DNA from: Verrucomicrobiota bacterium
Lineage (GTDB): Bacteria; Verrucomicrobiota; Verrucomicrobiia; Limisphaerales; JAHDYP01
Length of the DNA stretch: 55,443 nt
Reading direction: 5' to 3'
NCBI GenBank assembly: GCA_023383055.1
Contig: JAHDYP010000014.1
Coordinates: 18,148-73,590 of the forward strand
In this document: one piece after another, positions 26,491 to 34,389 of the stretch
Position numbering within the stretch: the first letter of the stretch is position 1
Layout: every line of letters begins with the position of its first letter
Position numbers and translations under genes: made by a program
Notes under the pieces: model-generated
Told to the model about the DNA's origin: nothing
Database searches by the model: none
What the model saw: the letters and a program-made list of their open reading frames with translations, nothing else

Positions 26491-27555
26491 TCACCTTCCC
26501 ATCACCCGCGCGCCCCACATTCGATCCTTCAGGTCATGCAGGTTCCCTTGGTGAATCACAAACCCGGGATCCAATATCAACGCCGGCACCTCCTTTCCCG
26601 CCAACAGATCCAGCACCGCCTGCACCGATTGTTCCGCCTCGAAATAGACATCCTGCACTCCCGTCGCATCCAGATACCCTTCCTCCAGCATCTGATACGC
26701 CGTTGCGTCGCCGTCGAATCCACCAAGGATCACGTGGCCCGGCGTGCCCACCTTGTGATATTTGTTCGCCGACTTCAACGCGGCTACGATCGCCGGAAAC
26801 AGAAAATCCGACGAAGTGAAGATGAACGAAATATCCGGATGGGCCTGCAGTCCGTTGACGACGCCTGACCGCGCCTTCTCCTGGTTCCACTCCGACGGCA
26901 CCTCCGACACCACCTCAACCACCTCTTCGTTCCCTTTCACGGCATCGTAGAACCCATCCCTGCGCCCGATCGCATTTGCATCCCCCAAATCCCCGACCAC
27001 CACCATCGCCTTGTGTTTCCTCCCCGACTGGCGCGCCTGCTCGACCATGAACGACACCGTCTCGCGCGTGAGCTTCCGGTTGTCCGCCACGATCGCCACC
27101 GATCTCACCCCTTCGGTCTCCGCGGCCGGCCGATTGAACAATACCACCGGAATGCCGGCCTCGTTCGCCGCTTTGATCGCCGGAATGCACGTCCGCGCAT
27201 CCTTCGGCACAAAAATAATGCCGTCCACCTTGCGCGTAATGAAAGTCCGAATCTGCTGCAGTTGCCGGCTCGAATCGCCATCGGCAATCGAGTCCACCAC
27301 GTCGATTCCGCGCTTCTTCAGCTCGCTACGGATCGCCTCGAATCCCGCCACCCAATACTCCGTCTGCAGAGTTTCGAAATTCACCCCGATGGTCAGCCGC
27401 TTGCCGCCTCCTTCCGGCGTCGACTCCGGCGCCCGGCCGCATCCGCCGCCCACCACCAACACACCAAGACCGACAACCGCCGCAAGCAACCGGCTCCGAC
27501 GTGTGATCGATTCTGCGAGGCAGCTGCCTCCCGCTCCAGGCCATGTGTTTCTCAT
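26491..27555 (-). CDS. Sugar-binding lipoprotein of ABC transporter, predicted D-apiose receptor
   Basis: Substrate-binding protein of the ribose/galactose type (Peripla_BP_4), 354 residues. The N-terminus has a basic stretch (TRRSRLLAAVVGLGVLVV) and a lipobox ending GGGC near residue 39, so it should be a lipoprotein. The mature part shows KRLTIGVNFETLQTEYWVAG, DGIIFVPKDA, IPVVLFNRPA, GDLGDANAIGRRDGF and GGFDGDATAYQMLEEGYLDAT, all standard for the fold. It lies in the apiose operon between the TIM-barrel enzyme (25-base gap) and a permease. Ligand identity is inferred from the operon. Confidence 0.9.
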   Translation of the reverse strand: MRNTWPGAGGSCLAESITRRSRLLAAVVGLGVLVVGGGCGRAPESTPEGGGKRLTIGVNFETLQTEYWVAGFEAIRSELKKRGIDVVDSIADGDSSRQLQQIRTFITRKVDGIIFVPKDARTCIPAIKAANEAGIPVVLFNRPAAETEGVRSVAIVADNRKLTRETVSFMVEQARQSGRKHKAMVVVGDLGDANAIGRRDGFYDAVKGNEEVVEVVSEVPSEWNQEKARSGVVNGLQAHPDISFIFTSSDFLFPAIVAALKSANKYHKVGTPGHVILGGFDGDATAYQMLEEGYLDATGVQDVYFEAEQSVQAVLDLLAGKEVPALILDPGFVIHQGNLHDLKDRMWGARVMGR

Positions 27556-27580
27556 GCGAATGTTGTCTTCAGGGTTCGTT

Positions 27581-28393
27581 CTATTCCGTCAGCAGCCCGC
27601 GCATATACCGCACTCCCGCCTCAGTATCTTCCCGCTCCCGCGCGATCGTCTCGTCCACCGACCCACGCGGACTCACCCAGGTCTCGATCACCGCATTAAA
27701 CGGGTGCGGACAACTCCCCAATTCCCGCAGCAACCACGGCACCTCGAGCTGCCCCTGACCTGCGGGACAACCTTCCAGCTCGAATCCCATCCGGTGGCTC
27801 ACCCGACGTATCCTGAAGTCTTTCACGTGCAACGAAAGGGTATGGCGTCCCAACGTTTTCACCACCGTTTCCGGGCCTTCCAGGGCTCCAAACGAGTTTA
27901 CCGTGTCAAGGCAGATCCCCGCGTGTTCCACCCCCAATTCCTCGACCATCCAAGCCAAAGTCCGGCACCGAAACCGATCGTGATTCTCGATCGCCAACCG
28001 AACGCCCGCCTCCGCCATCTCCGGCAGCAACGGCCGCAACCGCGCCACCGCCTCTTCCGGCGATGGTTCATCCCCCGCCCGGTCGATCACCACCCGCAGG
28101 AACCGCCCTCCACCACGCCGCACCAGCTCCAGGTAAAACCGCAGGTTCTCGACCTCCAGACCCGCCGTGCCCCACTCGAGTTCCAGCCCCAGTTCCGCCC
28201 CGCGCCCCATCAATCGGTCAATTTCCCCCGCGGTCCATCCGGTCATCGGCAGATTATCGCAAATCTGGACCACCCGAACCCCCAACTCCGCCACCCGATC
28301 CAAAAGCCCAAACGCATCCATCGGCCGCCTCGGCCGATGCCCCGGCACCCCGATGGCCCACGCATACGCATAAGATCCCACGCCCAGCTTCAT
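27581..28393 (-). CDS. Xylose-isomerase-like TIM-barrel enzyme of the apiose operon
   Basis: A 270-residue AP-endonuclease-2/sugar-isomerase-like TIM barrel. Candidate divalent-metal ligands are visible in order: Glu in LELEWGTAG, Glu in RLAIENHDRF, Asp in GICLDTVNSFG, His in SLHVKDFR and Glu in VIETWVSPRG. ATG at 28393 lies 5 bases after the apnO stop, within a coupled run; longer upstream frames overlap apnO and are rejected. In apiose clusters such a protein could be the 3-oxo-isoapionate decarboxylase (OiaC-type) that yields L-erythrulose, or a downstream ketose isomerase. The sequence alone does not decide. Confidence 0.8.
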   Translation of the reverse strand: MKLGVGSYAYAWAIGVPGHRPRRPMDAFGLLDRVAELGVRVVQICDNLPMTGWTAGEIDRLMGRGAELGLELEWGTAGLEVENLRFYLELVRRGGGRFLRVVIDRAGDEPSPEEAVARLRPLLPEMAEAGVRLAIENHDRFRCRTLAWMVEELGVEHAGICLDTVNSFGALEGPETVVKTLGRHTLSLHVKDFRIRRVSHRMGFELEGCPAGQGQLEVPWLLRELGSCPHPFNAVIETWVSPRGSVDETIAREREDTEAGVRYMRGLLTE

Positions 28394-28398
28394 ACCCC

Positions 28399-29244
28399 TC
28401 AGCCCTTCACGATCCTCTCCACCTGTTCCTTCACGCTCTCCGGCTCGAACAAAAGCTTCCAATCCGGCTGCAACAACCGGCCCCGCCCATACTCGGCAAT
28501 CAACTTCGCCCCGTCCGAAAACGGAAAGGAAACCCGCCCAAACGCAATCCCCAATTCGACCTTCGCGTGACCGAACATGAAATCCTCCGCCGCCGCACGC
28601 GGCACCCCGCGCCGCACCGCTTCCTCGAGCGCCTCGCGCAGGGCCATCATCAGGCAGATCCCCACCGTCTCGGCCATCGCCGGCTCGAGAATCGCCATCT
28701 GTTCCACCGTGATTCGGTGGGCTCGGGTGACCGGTGCATAAATGTCGCGTGCGACTCTCTCCCCCAATTCGTAATGCGCCTCGGGCCCCTGCATCAGCGC
28801 GCACACAATCGCCTGTCGCGCGTGCGTGCCCCCGAAGAAATCATCCCGTTCCTGTGTGCTTTCGAAGTGATCGAACACGCTGGGATGACACGGATGACTG
28901 ACGAAATAGCTGATGTCCTCACGCCGCGGCAACTCTCCGGCGTGCGCCGCCGCCGGATCCAGCGTCATCAACAGGCAGCCCGGCTTCACCTGCGGCACGA
29001 TCTGAGCCGCCACTTTGCCCAGGATCCGATCCGGCAACGCCAGGATCACCACGTCGGCATCGCCCATCGCTTCCGCGCACGCCACCGCCGTCATCCCCTG
29101 CTCCCGCAGCCGGGCTATGCCGGCTTCGGCCGTCTCAACACACGCCAACCGATAACCCGCATGCCCCTTTAAATGTTCGATGACACGACAACCCATTTTG
29201 CCACCCGCGCCCAGCAACGCCACCGCCAATACTTGATCGCTCAT
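28399..29244 (-). CDS. apnO: D-apionate oxidoisomerase (ApnO-like)
   Basis: Predicted to oxidise D-apionate with hydroxymethyl migration to give 3-oxo-isoapionate. The 281-residue product has an N-terminal Rossmann fold of the 6-phosphogluconate-dehydrogenase-like type. Gly-rich GAGGKMG is at about 12-18, followed by ADVVILALPDRILGKV and GCLLMTLDPAAAHAGELP. SHPCHPSVF and an alpha-helical C-terminal half (EQMAILEPAMAETVG) come after. ATG at 29244 overlaps the kinase stop by 4 bases and has an AGGAGG ribosome site, which rejects the longer frame beginning at 29400. The assignment combines fold, length and operon. Confidence 0.82.
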   Translation of the reverse strand: MSDQVLAVALLGAGGKMGCRVIEHLKGHAGYRLACVETAEAGIARLREQGMTAVACAEAMGDADVVILALPDRILGKVAAQIVPQVKPGCLLMTLDPAAAHAGELPRREDISYFVSHPCHPSVFDHFESTQERDDFFGGTHARQAIVCALMQGPEAHYELGERVARDIYAPVTRAHRITVEQMAILEPAMAETVGICLMMALREALEEAVRRGVPRAAAEDFMFGHAKVELGIAFGRVSFPFSDGAKLIAEYGRGRLLQPDWKLLFEPESVKEQVERIVKG

Positions 29245-30641
29245 GATTTCCTCCTGCTTCGAATCGTCGACCGCCGTTTCCGGCACGGTCCTCCCGCCCC
29301 GCGCAACAGCGAAATGAAAAAATCGTCCCGTCCGTTCTGTCCGCCTTTGAACACCATCTCGCGACCGTCCATCACCCGGCCCGGCGCATGCACCCGGCAC
29401 AAGGGCGCCCCCGGCGCCACCGGCGCCGCGAACTCAAGCGCCTCGACCCCCATCGCCTGCGCCGCGAAACCCGAAGTGTCGCCGCCCGTCACCGCGCCAC
29501 GCTCCACCCCGCGCTGACAAACCCGCTCCAATAACTCGCCCAACACCGTGCCCAGGACTTCCGCCGAGCCGCGTCCCTCCGCGCGCAACGCCCGGGCGGT
29601 CCGCGCCAGCCGTGGATCCTGCGGTCCCCGCGCGGTGTGAAAGATCACACTGCGACCGAGTTTGAGTTGGTGACCGCCCAGCTCGCACGCCCGCGCCAGC
29701 GCCACCGACCGCGTGCGCCGACGCACCAACGCCCCGGTATCCAGAGGCACCTCAGCGAATCCAGCCTCGACGGCCCGCCCAATCTGCCGATCCGTTACCG
29801 GCGAACAACTGCCGGACACCACCGCCAGATTGCGCGCTGGTGCCAGCCGAAACTCCGGCACGCTCCCTCGCAACACGCCACGACTCCGCCACCAGGTGAG
29901 CAAGGCATACTCGAGCCCCGAAGAGCCGACGGCAAAGAGCGGCGTGCGACCCCGCGTTCGCGATCCGACCAACTCCCCAATCCGCGCCAGATGCTCCTCG
30001 TTCAACACATCGAACAGCACCGCTCGCGCACCCTCCGCGAGTAAAGCACTGACCTGCTCCGCCGCCACCCATCCATCGAGCGCCAACACATCCACCAACC
30101 CAACCGCCAGCCGGGTTTGTCTTCCCAGCAGCACCCGGATATCCGCTTCATCCATCGGGGTCGTGGGATGTTCCCGCATCGTCGGATGCCGGTCCAACCG
30201 GTGCGGGTCCATGTCCAACCCCGACCGGGCGAACAAATTCCCGAACACACAGTATCGCCCCAAGCCCGGGGCTCCCACCACCAGCGGCACAAACCCTCGA
30301 CCCAATACGCGCATTCCCAGCTCGAGCGCCCGTCCAATGCTCCCCACCCGCGGCGAAGAATCGAAGGTCGAACACACCTTGTAATGCACGATCGACGCGC
30401 CCGTCCTGGCCAAGGCCCGGAACACGGGCGGCAACTCCCGGTCCGCCTCCTCCGGAGTCATCGTCCGACTTCTCCCCGCCACGCCCAACGCCCGCAAACC
30501 CGGGTAGCGCCGCAAGTCGCGCGCGCCCGGCGGCCGCAAAAACAACACCGTCCGCAACCCCGCCCGCGCCAGCGATTCCATGACATCCGTCGACCCGGTG
30601 AAATCATCCCCGTAAAACGAGATCAGCAGCTGATCGCTCAC
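29241..30641 (-). CDS. oiaK: Four-carbon acid sugar kinase family, predicted 3-oxo-isoapionate kinase
   Basis: A DUF1537-family kinase (466 residues), predicted to phosphorylate 3-oxo-isoapionate at O4. N-terminal substrate domain: SFYGDDFTGSTDVMESLARAG near the start, then HYKVCSTFDSSPRVGSIGRALE. C-terminal nucleotide domain: AVVSGSCSPVTDRQI and AVTGGDTSGFAAQAMG, the family ATP-binding motif. GTG at 30641 overlaps the stop of the RuBisCO-like gene by 3 bases and follows a GGAG site; the 30752 start is rejected for that reason. It sits between the RuBisCO-like gene and apnO, matching the kinase-RLP step of the known pathway. Confidence 0.82.
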   Translation of the reverse strand: MSDQLLISFYGDDFTGSTDVMESLARAGLRTVLFLRPPGARDLRRYPGLRALGVAGRSRTMTPEEADRELPPVFRALARTGASIVHYKVCSTFDSSPRVGSIGRALELGMRVLGRGFVPLVVGAPGLGRYCVFGNLFARSGLDMDPHRLDRHPTMREHPTTPMDEADIRVLLGRQTRLAVGLVDVLALDGWVAAEQVSALLAEGARAVLFDVLNEEHLARIGELVGSRTRGRTPLFAVGSSGLEYALLTWWRSRGVLRGSVPEFRLAPARNLAVVSGSCSPVTDRQIGRAVEAGFAEVPLDTGALVRRRTRSVALARACELGGHQLKLGRSVIFHTARGPQDPRLARTARALRAEGRGSAEVLGTVLGELLERVCQRGVERGAVTGGDTSGFAAQAMGVEALEFAAPVAPGAPLCRVHAPGRVMDGREMVFKGGQNGRDDFFISLLRGAGGPCRKRRSTIRSRRKS

Positions 30642-31924
30642 GCTTCTCCCCCTCTCTCCCTCAACCCGCCAAACTTCGCGAGCGTCTCGCGCAAGGCCCC
30701 ATGCTCCCGCGCATAGTCCTCGAGCGGCACCCCCGCCACCGCGGCTTCCCACGCCTCCCGCAATGCCCGCACGCCCGACGCCGGACCCCCCGGATGCGCC
30801 ATGATCCCGCCTCCCGCCACATACAGCAGATCGATCGTCCGGGTTCGACGATACGTTTCAGGCGCCTGCCCGCCCCACTGACCCGAGCTCACCACCGGCA
30901 TCACGGGACAGGCCGGTCCGGGCGGCGCATACAACGGCGCCAGACACGATTCAATGCTCCGCACCACCGAATCGTCCGGTTCCCAGAACTTGTTCTTCAA
31001 CCCGTTCACGTGCAGATGATCCACCCCCGCCAGGCGCCAGATCTTCTGCCACGCGCCAAACTCGACACCGAGCAGCGGATGCCGCGTCAACATTCCCCAC
31101 CCATTGCGATGCCCGTGGATGGGCAACCGGCTTCGACGCCGCAGTTCGAGCAACCCCGCCAATCCCACCGCGTGAATGCTCACCATCACACAAGTGCCTC
31201 CCGCCTCCACCACCAGATCGTGGTGCCGCAACATCCACTCCACCTCGTCGCTGATGTTGAACGCGTACATCACCCGCTTCCCGGTGCGATCCGCCAACTC
31301 GTCGATCACACGCAGCACCGCCTTCACCCGCTCCGCAAGGGGCGAATGCGGGGGGTTCGCCATTAACTCGTCGTCCTTGATGAAATCGATTCCCGCCTCC
31401 CCCAGCATCCGCACCAGCGCCGCCGTTTGATCCGGCGTTAGCCCGACACTTGGCTTCACGATCGTCCCGATGATCGGTCGCCCTCGCACTCCGGCCAGCT
31501 CTCGAGTGCCTTCGATCCCGAATTGCGGTCCCGGGTAGCGCGCCGCAAACGCGTCCGGCAATTCGAGATCCAAAAGCTTGCATCCCGTGTGCTCCGCCAA
31601 TTCGTAAAGATTCCCGCACACCGTCGCCATCAACGTCACCAGGTTCGTCCCCAGGTTCGCCATGGGAAACGATAGCGTCACTTCCGCCCGCCGATACCGA
31701 CCTGCTTCCCCCAATCGACCTCCCGGCAAACTCGGCCCAGCCACCGACTCCAATTCGCGGATCGCGACCACTCGCGCCCGCGCCCGCGCCTTCAACTCCT
31801 CGGTTTCGCCCGGCACAGGCAGGAACGTCCCGGACGATTGCTCGCCCGCAATACCCTCGGCGACCCGCTCGAGTTCGAGCGCGGTCTCGATCCGATACTT
31901 CGCCACGATACATTCAGTCGCCAT
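30638..31924 (-). CDS. RuBisCO-like protein acting on 3-oxo-isoapionate 4-phosphate (decarboxylase or transcarboxylase/hydrolase)
   Basis: A 428-residue form IV RuBisCO homologue. Metal-site motif FIKDDE is intact (Lys183, Asp185, Glu186, equivalent to Lys201, Asp203 and Glu204 of RuBisCO). GTIVKPSVGL keeps the Lys175 equivalent (Lys157) but has Ser for Lys177. HGHRNGWGMLTRHP and VSSGQWGGQAP mark later active-site loops. Two such RLPs are known in D-apiose catabolism: 3-oxo-isoapionate-4-phosphate decarboxylase and the transcarboxylase/hydrolase. Which one this is cannot be told by eye. ATG at 31924 has a GAGGGAG site. No small subunit or phosphoribulokinase is nearby, so carbon fixation is not suggested. 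Confidence 0.87.
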   Translation of the reverse strand: MATECIVAKYRIETALELERVAEGIAGEQSSGTFLPVPGETEELKARARARVVAIRELESVAGPSLPGGRLGEAGRYRRAEVTLSFPMANLGTNLVTLMATVCGNLYELAEHTGCKLLDLELPDAFAARYPGPQFGIEGTRELAGVRGRPIIGTIVKPSVGLTPDQTAALVRMLGEAGIDFIKDDELMANPPHSPLAERVKAVLRVIDELADRTGKRVMYAFNISDEVEWMLRHHDLVVEAGGTCVMVSIHAVGLAGLLELRRRSRLPIHGHRNGWGMLTRHPLLGVEFGAWQKIWRLAGVDHLHVNGLKNKFWEPDDSVVRSIESCLAPLYAPPGPACPVMPVVSSGQWGGQAPETYRRTRTIDLLYVAGGGIMAHPGGPASGVRALREAWEAAVAGVPLEDYAREHGALRETLAKFGGLRERGGEA

Positions 31925-31985
31925 CCCACACTCCCTCAACTCCCCCCCCCGCCACTCGGGAGGGTGCCCCCTCTGCCCCGCCCTT

Positions 31986-33005
31986 TCAAAGACGCACCAC
32001 GTTCCCCGTCGCCGCCGATTCGTACGCGCCAAATACCAATGCCATCGTCCTCAGATTATCCTCTCCTGTGGTCTCCGCTTCACCTCCGCCGCGCAACGCC
32101 TCAATGAGATTCGCATGACATGACACAATGCTCGATTGCACCAGCGCATAACGCGCATCCACCCACGCATAATGCGGTGGCGGCACCCGACGCGATACAG
32201 TCCCTTCCGCCGTGGTCAACCGCAGCCAGAAATCCGCGCCCAGCTCGAGCGATCCCTTGGTTCCCTCGATCGTCACGAAGGTTTCCGGAAACCGGTCCTG
32301 CTCAAGGCGGCTGGCGTAGCTCAGATTCGCCGTCACCGTCGCCTCCTCGCCCATCGTCATCATCACCGATGCCACGTCCTCGCCCCGAATGTCTTCATGC
32401 ACCCGGTGCGTCCGGCAATACAACTGTCTGGCTTCGCCAAACAGGAACCTCGCCGCATCCAGAATGTGACTGCCGACGTCCGTCAGAATGAATTGCTTCA
32501 GTTCCCGTAAGCTGGGTTGGTTTTCGAACACCGGAAAACTGTTGCAATAATCGATCCGCCCGCGGAAAACGCGACCGATGGCGCCCGAGTTCAACAATTG
32601 TTTCAACTCACGCAGCGGGTGTTGCCAGCGCCAGTTCTCATGCACCATGAATGGCACCCCGGCGTTGCGGCACGCCGACACCATCGCCCGCGCATCCTCG
32701 AGCGTTTCCGCCATCGGCTTCTGACAGATGACCGGCAAGCGATGGGCCGCCGCCAGCTCGACAAACCGCCGGTGCGTCCCCACATCGGTGATCACATCCA
32801 GAAAATCCAGCCGCTCACGCCCGATCATCTCCTCCGCATCGTCATAAACCGCCCCGATGCCGAACCGCTTCGCCACCGCCTCCGCTTTGCTTCGCGTCCG
32901 ATTATAAACCGCGACACACTCGGCGCCCTCGATCTCGCGCCAGCCGGCGAGCTGGTATTGCGCCCAAAAACCGGTCCCCAGAATGGCGAATCGCAGTTGT
33001 TGCAT
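31986..33005 (-). CDS. apsD: D-apiose dehydrogenase (ApsD-like), Gfo/Idh/MocA family
   Basis: NAD(P)-dependent oxidoreductase (339 residues), predicted to oxidise D-apiose to D-apionolactone as the first catabolic step. Rossmann motif FAILGTGFWAQYQLAGW at the N-terminus, VAVYNRT, QKPMAETLEDA (the Glu/Gln-Lys-Pro catalytic-lysine motif), HENWRWQHPLRELK and LTDVGSHILDAARFLFGE follow the Gfo/Idh plan. ATG at 33005 fits the family start; ATG at 33029 adds eight residues and lies 7 bases after the transposase stop. No good Shine-Dalgarno sequence precedes either. It is the first gene of the ten-gene apiose operon. Confidence 0.83.
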   Translation of the reverse strand: MQQLRFAILGTGFWAQYQLAGWREIEGAECVAVYNRTRSKAEAVAKRFGIGAVYDDAEEMIGRERLDFLDVITDVGTHRRFVELAAAHRLPVICQKPMAETLEDARAMVSACRNAGVPFMVHENWRWQHPLRELKQLLNSGAIGRVFRGRIDYCNSFPVFENQPSLRELKQFILTDVGSHILDAARFLFGEARQLYCRTHRVHEDIRGEDVASVMMTMGEEATVTANLSYASRLEQDRFPETFVTIEGTKGSLELGADFWLRLTTAEGTVSRRVPPPHYAWVDARYALVQSSIVSCHANLIEALRGGGEAETTGEDNLRTMALVFGAYESAATGNVVRL

Positions 33006-33035
33006 GGCTATGCAAGGCAATGGTGGCATTGGGGT

Positions 33036-34079
33036 CTAAACAGTTGGCACTCCGCTCCTGAGTTTCGCCACAAAGCGCTGGCGCTCCGGGTCGTCGGCCA
33101 GCATCTGCGCGAAACGCTTCACGGCCTGCGCCGCCGCCTGATACTTCAGGCCCACTGGCGGCACCACCTCCGCCAGCCGCATCCCGCCATAACGAACCGC
33201 CACATACATCACTCCGTCCCGTCCCCAATCCCCGTGCCGCTCCGCCCAGCGCTCCCATGGCTCTCCCCGAATCTTCTCCGCCGCCCCCACCAACTCTTCC
33301 CACCCAACCCGGCGTCGCAGCCGTCGCGCCGGGGTCTGTTCCTCCTGGTTCAGCCGGCGTCCCGACAGCAGCTTTCGCGCGTACCCGGTCTCCCCCAGCA
33401 CCACCCCGGCGACCAATCCCTCCCACGGACTGACCAAAACCCCTTGCCGAATCGGTTGCTCCGTATACGCCTTCAAGGCCGCCCGGCGCTCCAGCCGGCT
33501 GCGCCCTCCGCAGGCCCGGCCGATCACCCCCGTTTCCAGCCATCCCGGATTGGGCTCCATGCCCATATAAATCCGCCAGGAACTCCAGGGATGCTCTCGC
33601 AGCGTTTCCAGGCGGCGCCGGATCAATTCCGCTCCCGGATGCTCACACCCCAGCACCCGAGCCCGGCGCTGGTCGCTCTGGCTCAAGCCCAGTCCTCCGA
33701 TCCGCACCGGATTCAGATGGACATAGCGCGCCACCTCCACCGCCTTGGCCGCCTCCTGGATCAACACCCCCTTGAATCGCCCTTGAAACACGGTCCCACG
33801 GCACCGGTGAGCCCTATTGAACTTGATCGCGTAACTCACATTCAACCAGCGTATGGCGTGGCTCAGATTGGCCTCCCTCGTCCGCACCAACAAATGGTAA
33901 TGATTGTGCATCAGCATGAACGCATGCACTTCCAGCGCAAAACGCTCCGGCAACTCGGCCACCGCCCCCAGAAACCTCCGCCGATCCGCATCATCCAGGA
34001 ACAACGCGCCTCCGCGGTGCCCGCGATTCTTCACCTGATACCACGCCCCCGCAACGTCAATCCGCAACGGCCTCGCCAT
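33036..34079 (-). mobile_element. REP-associated tyrosine transposase (RAYT, Y1/HUH family)
   Basis: A 347-residue IS200/IS605-like Y1 transposase of the RAYT type. Start MARPLRIDVAGAWYQVKNRG, the HUH motif in MLMHNHYHLLVRT, then RGTVFQGRFKGVLI and ARYVHLNPVR are family hallmarks. The C-terminal part (about 240-310) is helical and may hold a DnaA-like or HTH DNA-binding domain. The ATG at 34079 is preferred over 34106. It runs in the same direction as the apiose operon and stops 30 bases before the apsD start, so it may cotranscribe with or feed the operon. No matching terminal repeats were found around it. Confidence 0.88.
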
Positions 34080-34389
34080 ACGCCCGGAAGACAACACCGC
34101 GAGCATCCTCGTGTCAACTATTTAGATGCGACCCCGTGGTTTTCCATTTCGAGTTGTGGCGATCGTGATTTGAGGGCGGCCGCGCGGTTGAACTTCCCCG
34201 AACGCGTTCAGGTCGGCCGGGCGGGTATCGAGCCAGTCGGTACCGGCCGGTGGGGGGTAGGACTGAACCAAACGACCGGGGTTGGCGTCCCAGAGCCTGC
34301 CTCCGGCTCCCGCGGTCAGAACGTGGCGGTTGCGTTGCGCATTCGTGCTTGGCCTGGGGTGGCCGGGAGGCCATGATGCGGGCATCCTT
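34080..34389. other. Divergent intergenic region between RAYT and ribokinase
   Basis: About 310 bases without a supported gene. It contains TTGACA on the minus strand (34112-34117), a possible -35 for the transposase, but no good -10 at 17 bases. Next to it is GGGGTCGCATC (minus strand, 34125-34135), an 11-mer also present at 20595-20605. GC-rich GGCCGG/CCGGCC patches occur near 34214-34250. No ribosome site or promoter for the ribokinase is obvious. Confidence 0.5.

Noticed and set aside
30641..30752. Upstream extension of the kinase by 37 residues to 30752
   Set aside because: It would lie inside the RuBisCO-like gene; GTG at 30641 has a ribosome site and overlaps the upstream stop as in the rest of the operon.
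30638..31924. A genuine RuBisCO for carbon fixation
   Set aside because: No small subunit or phosphoribulokinase is near, the Lys177 equivalent is Ser, and the context is an apiose operon.
32517..34376. A 619-codon plus-strand frame opposite apsD and the RAYT gene
   Set aside because: Antisense to two genes with clear motifs; the residue composition is His/Pro/Arg-rich noise.
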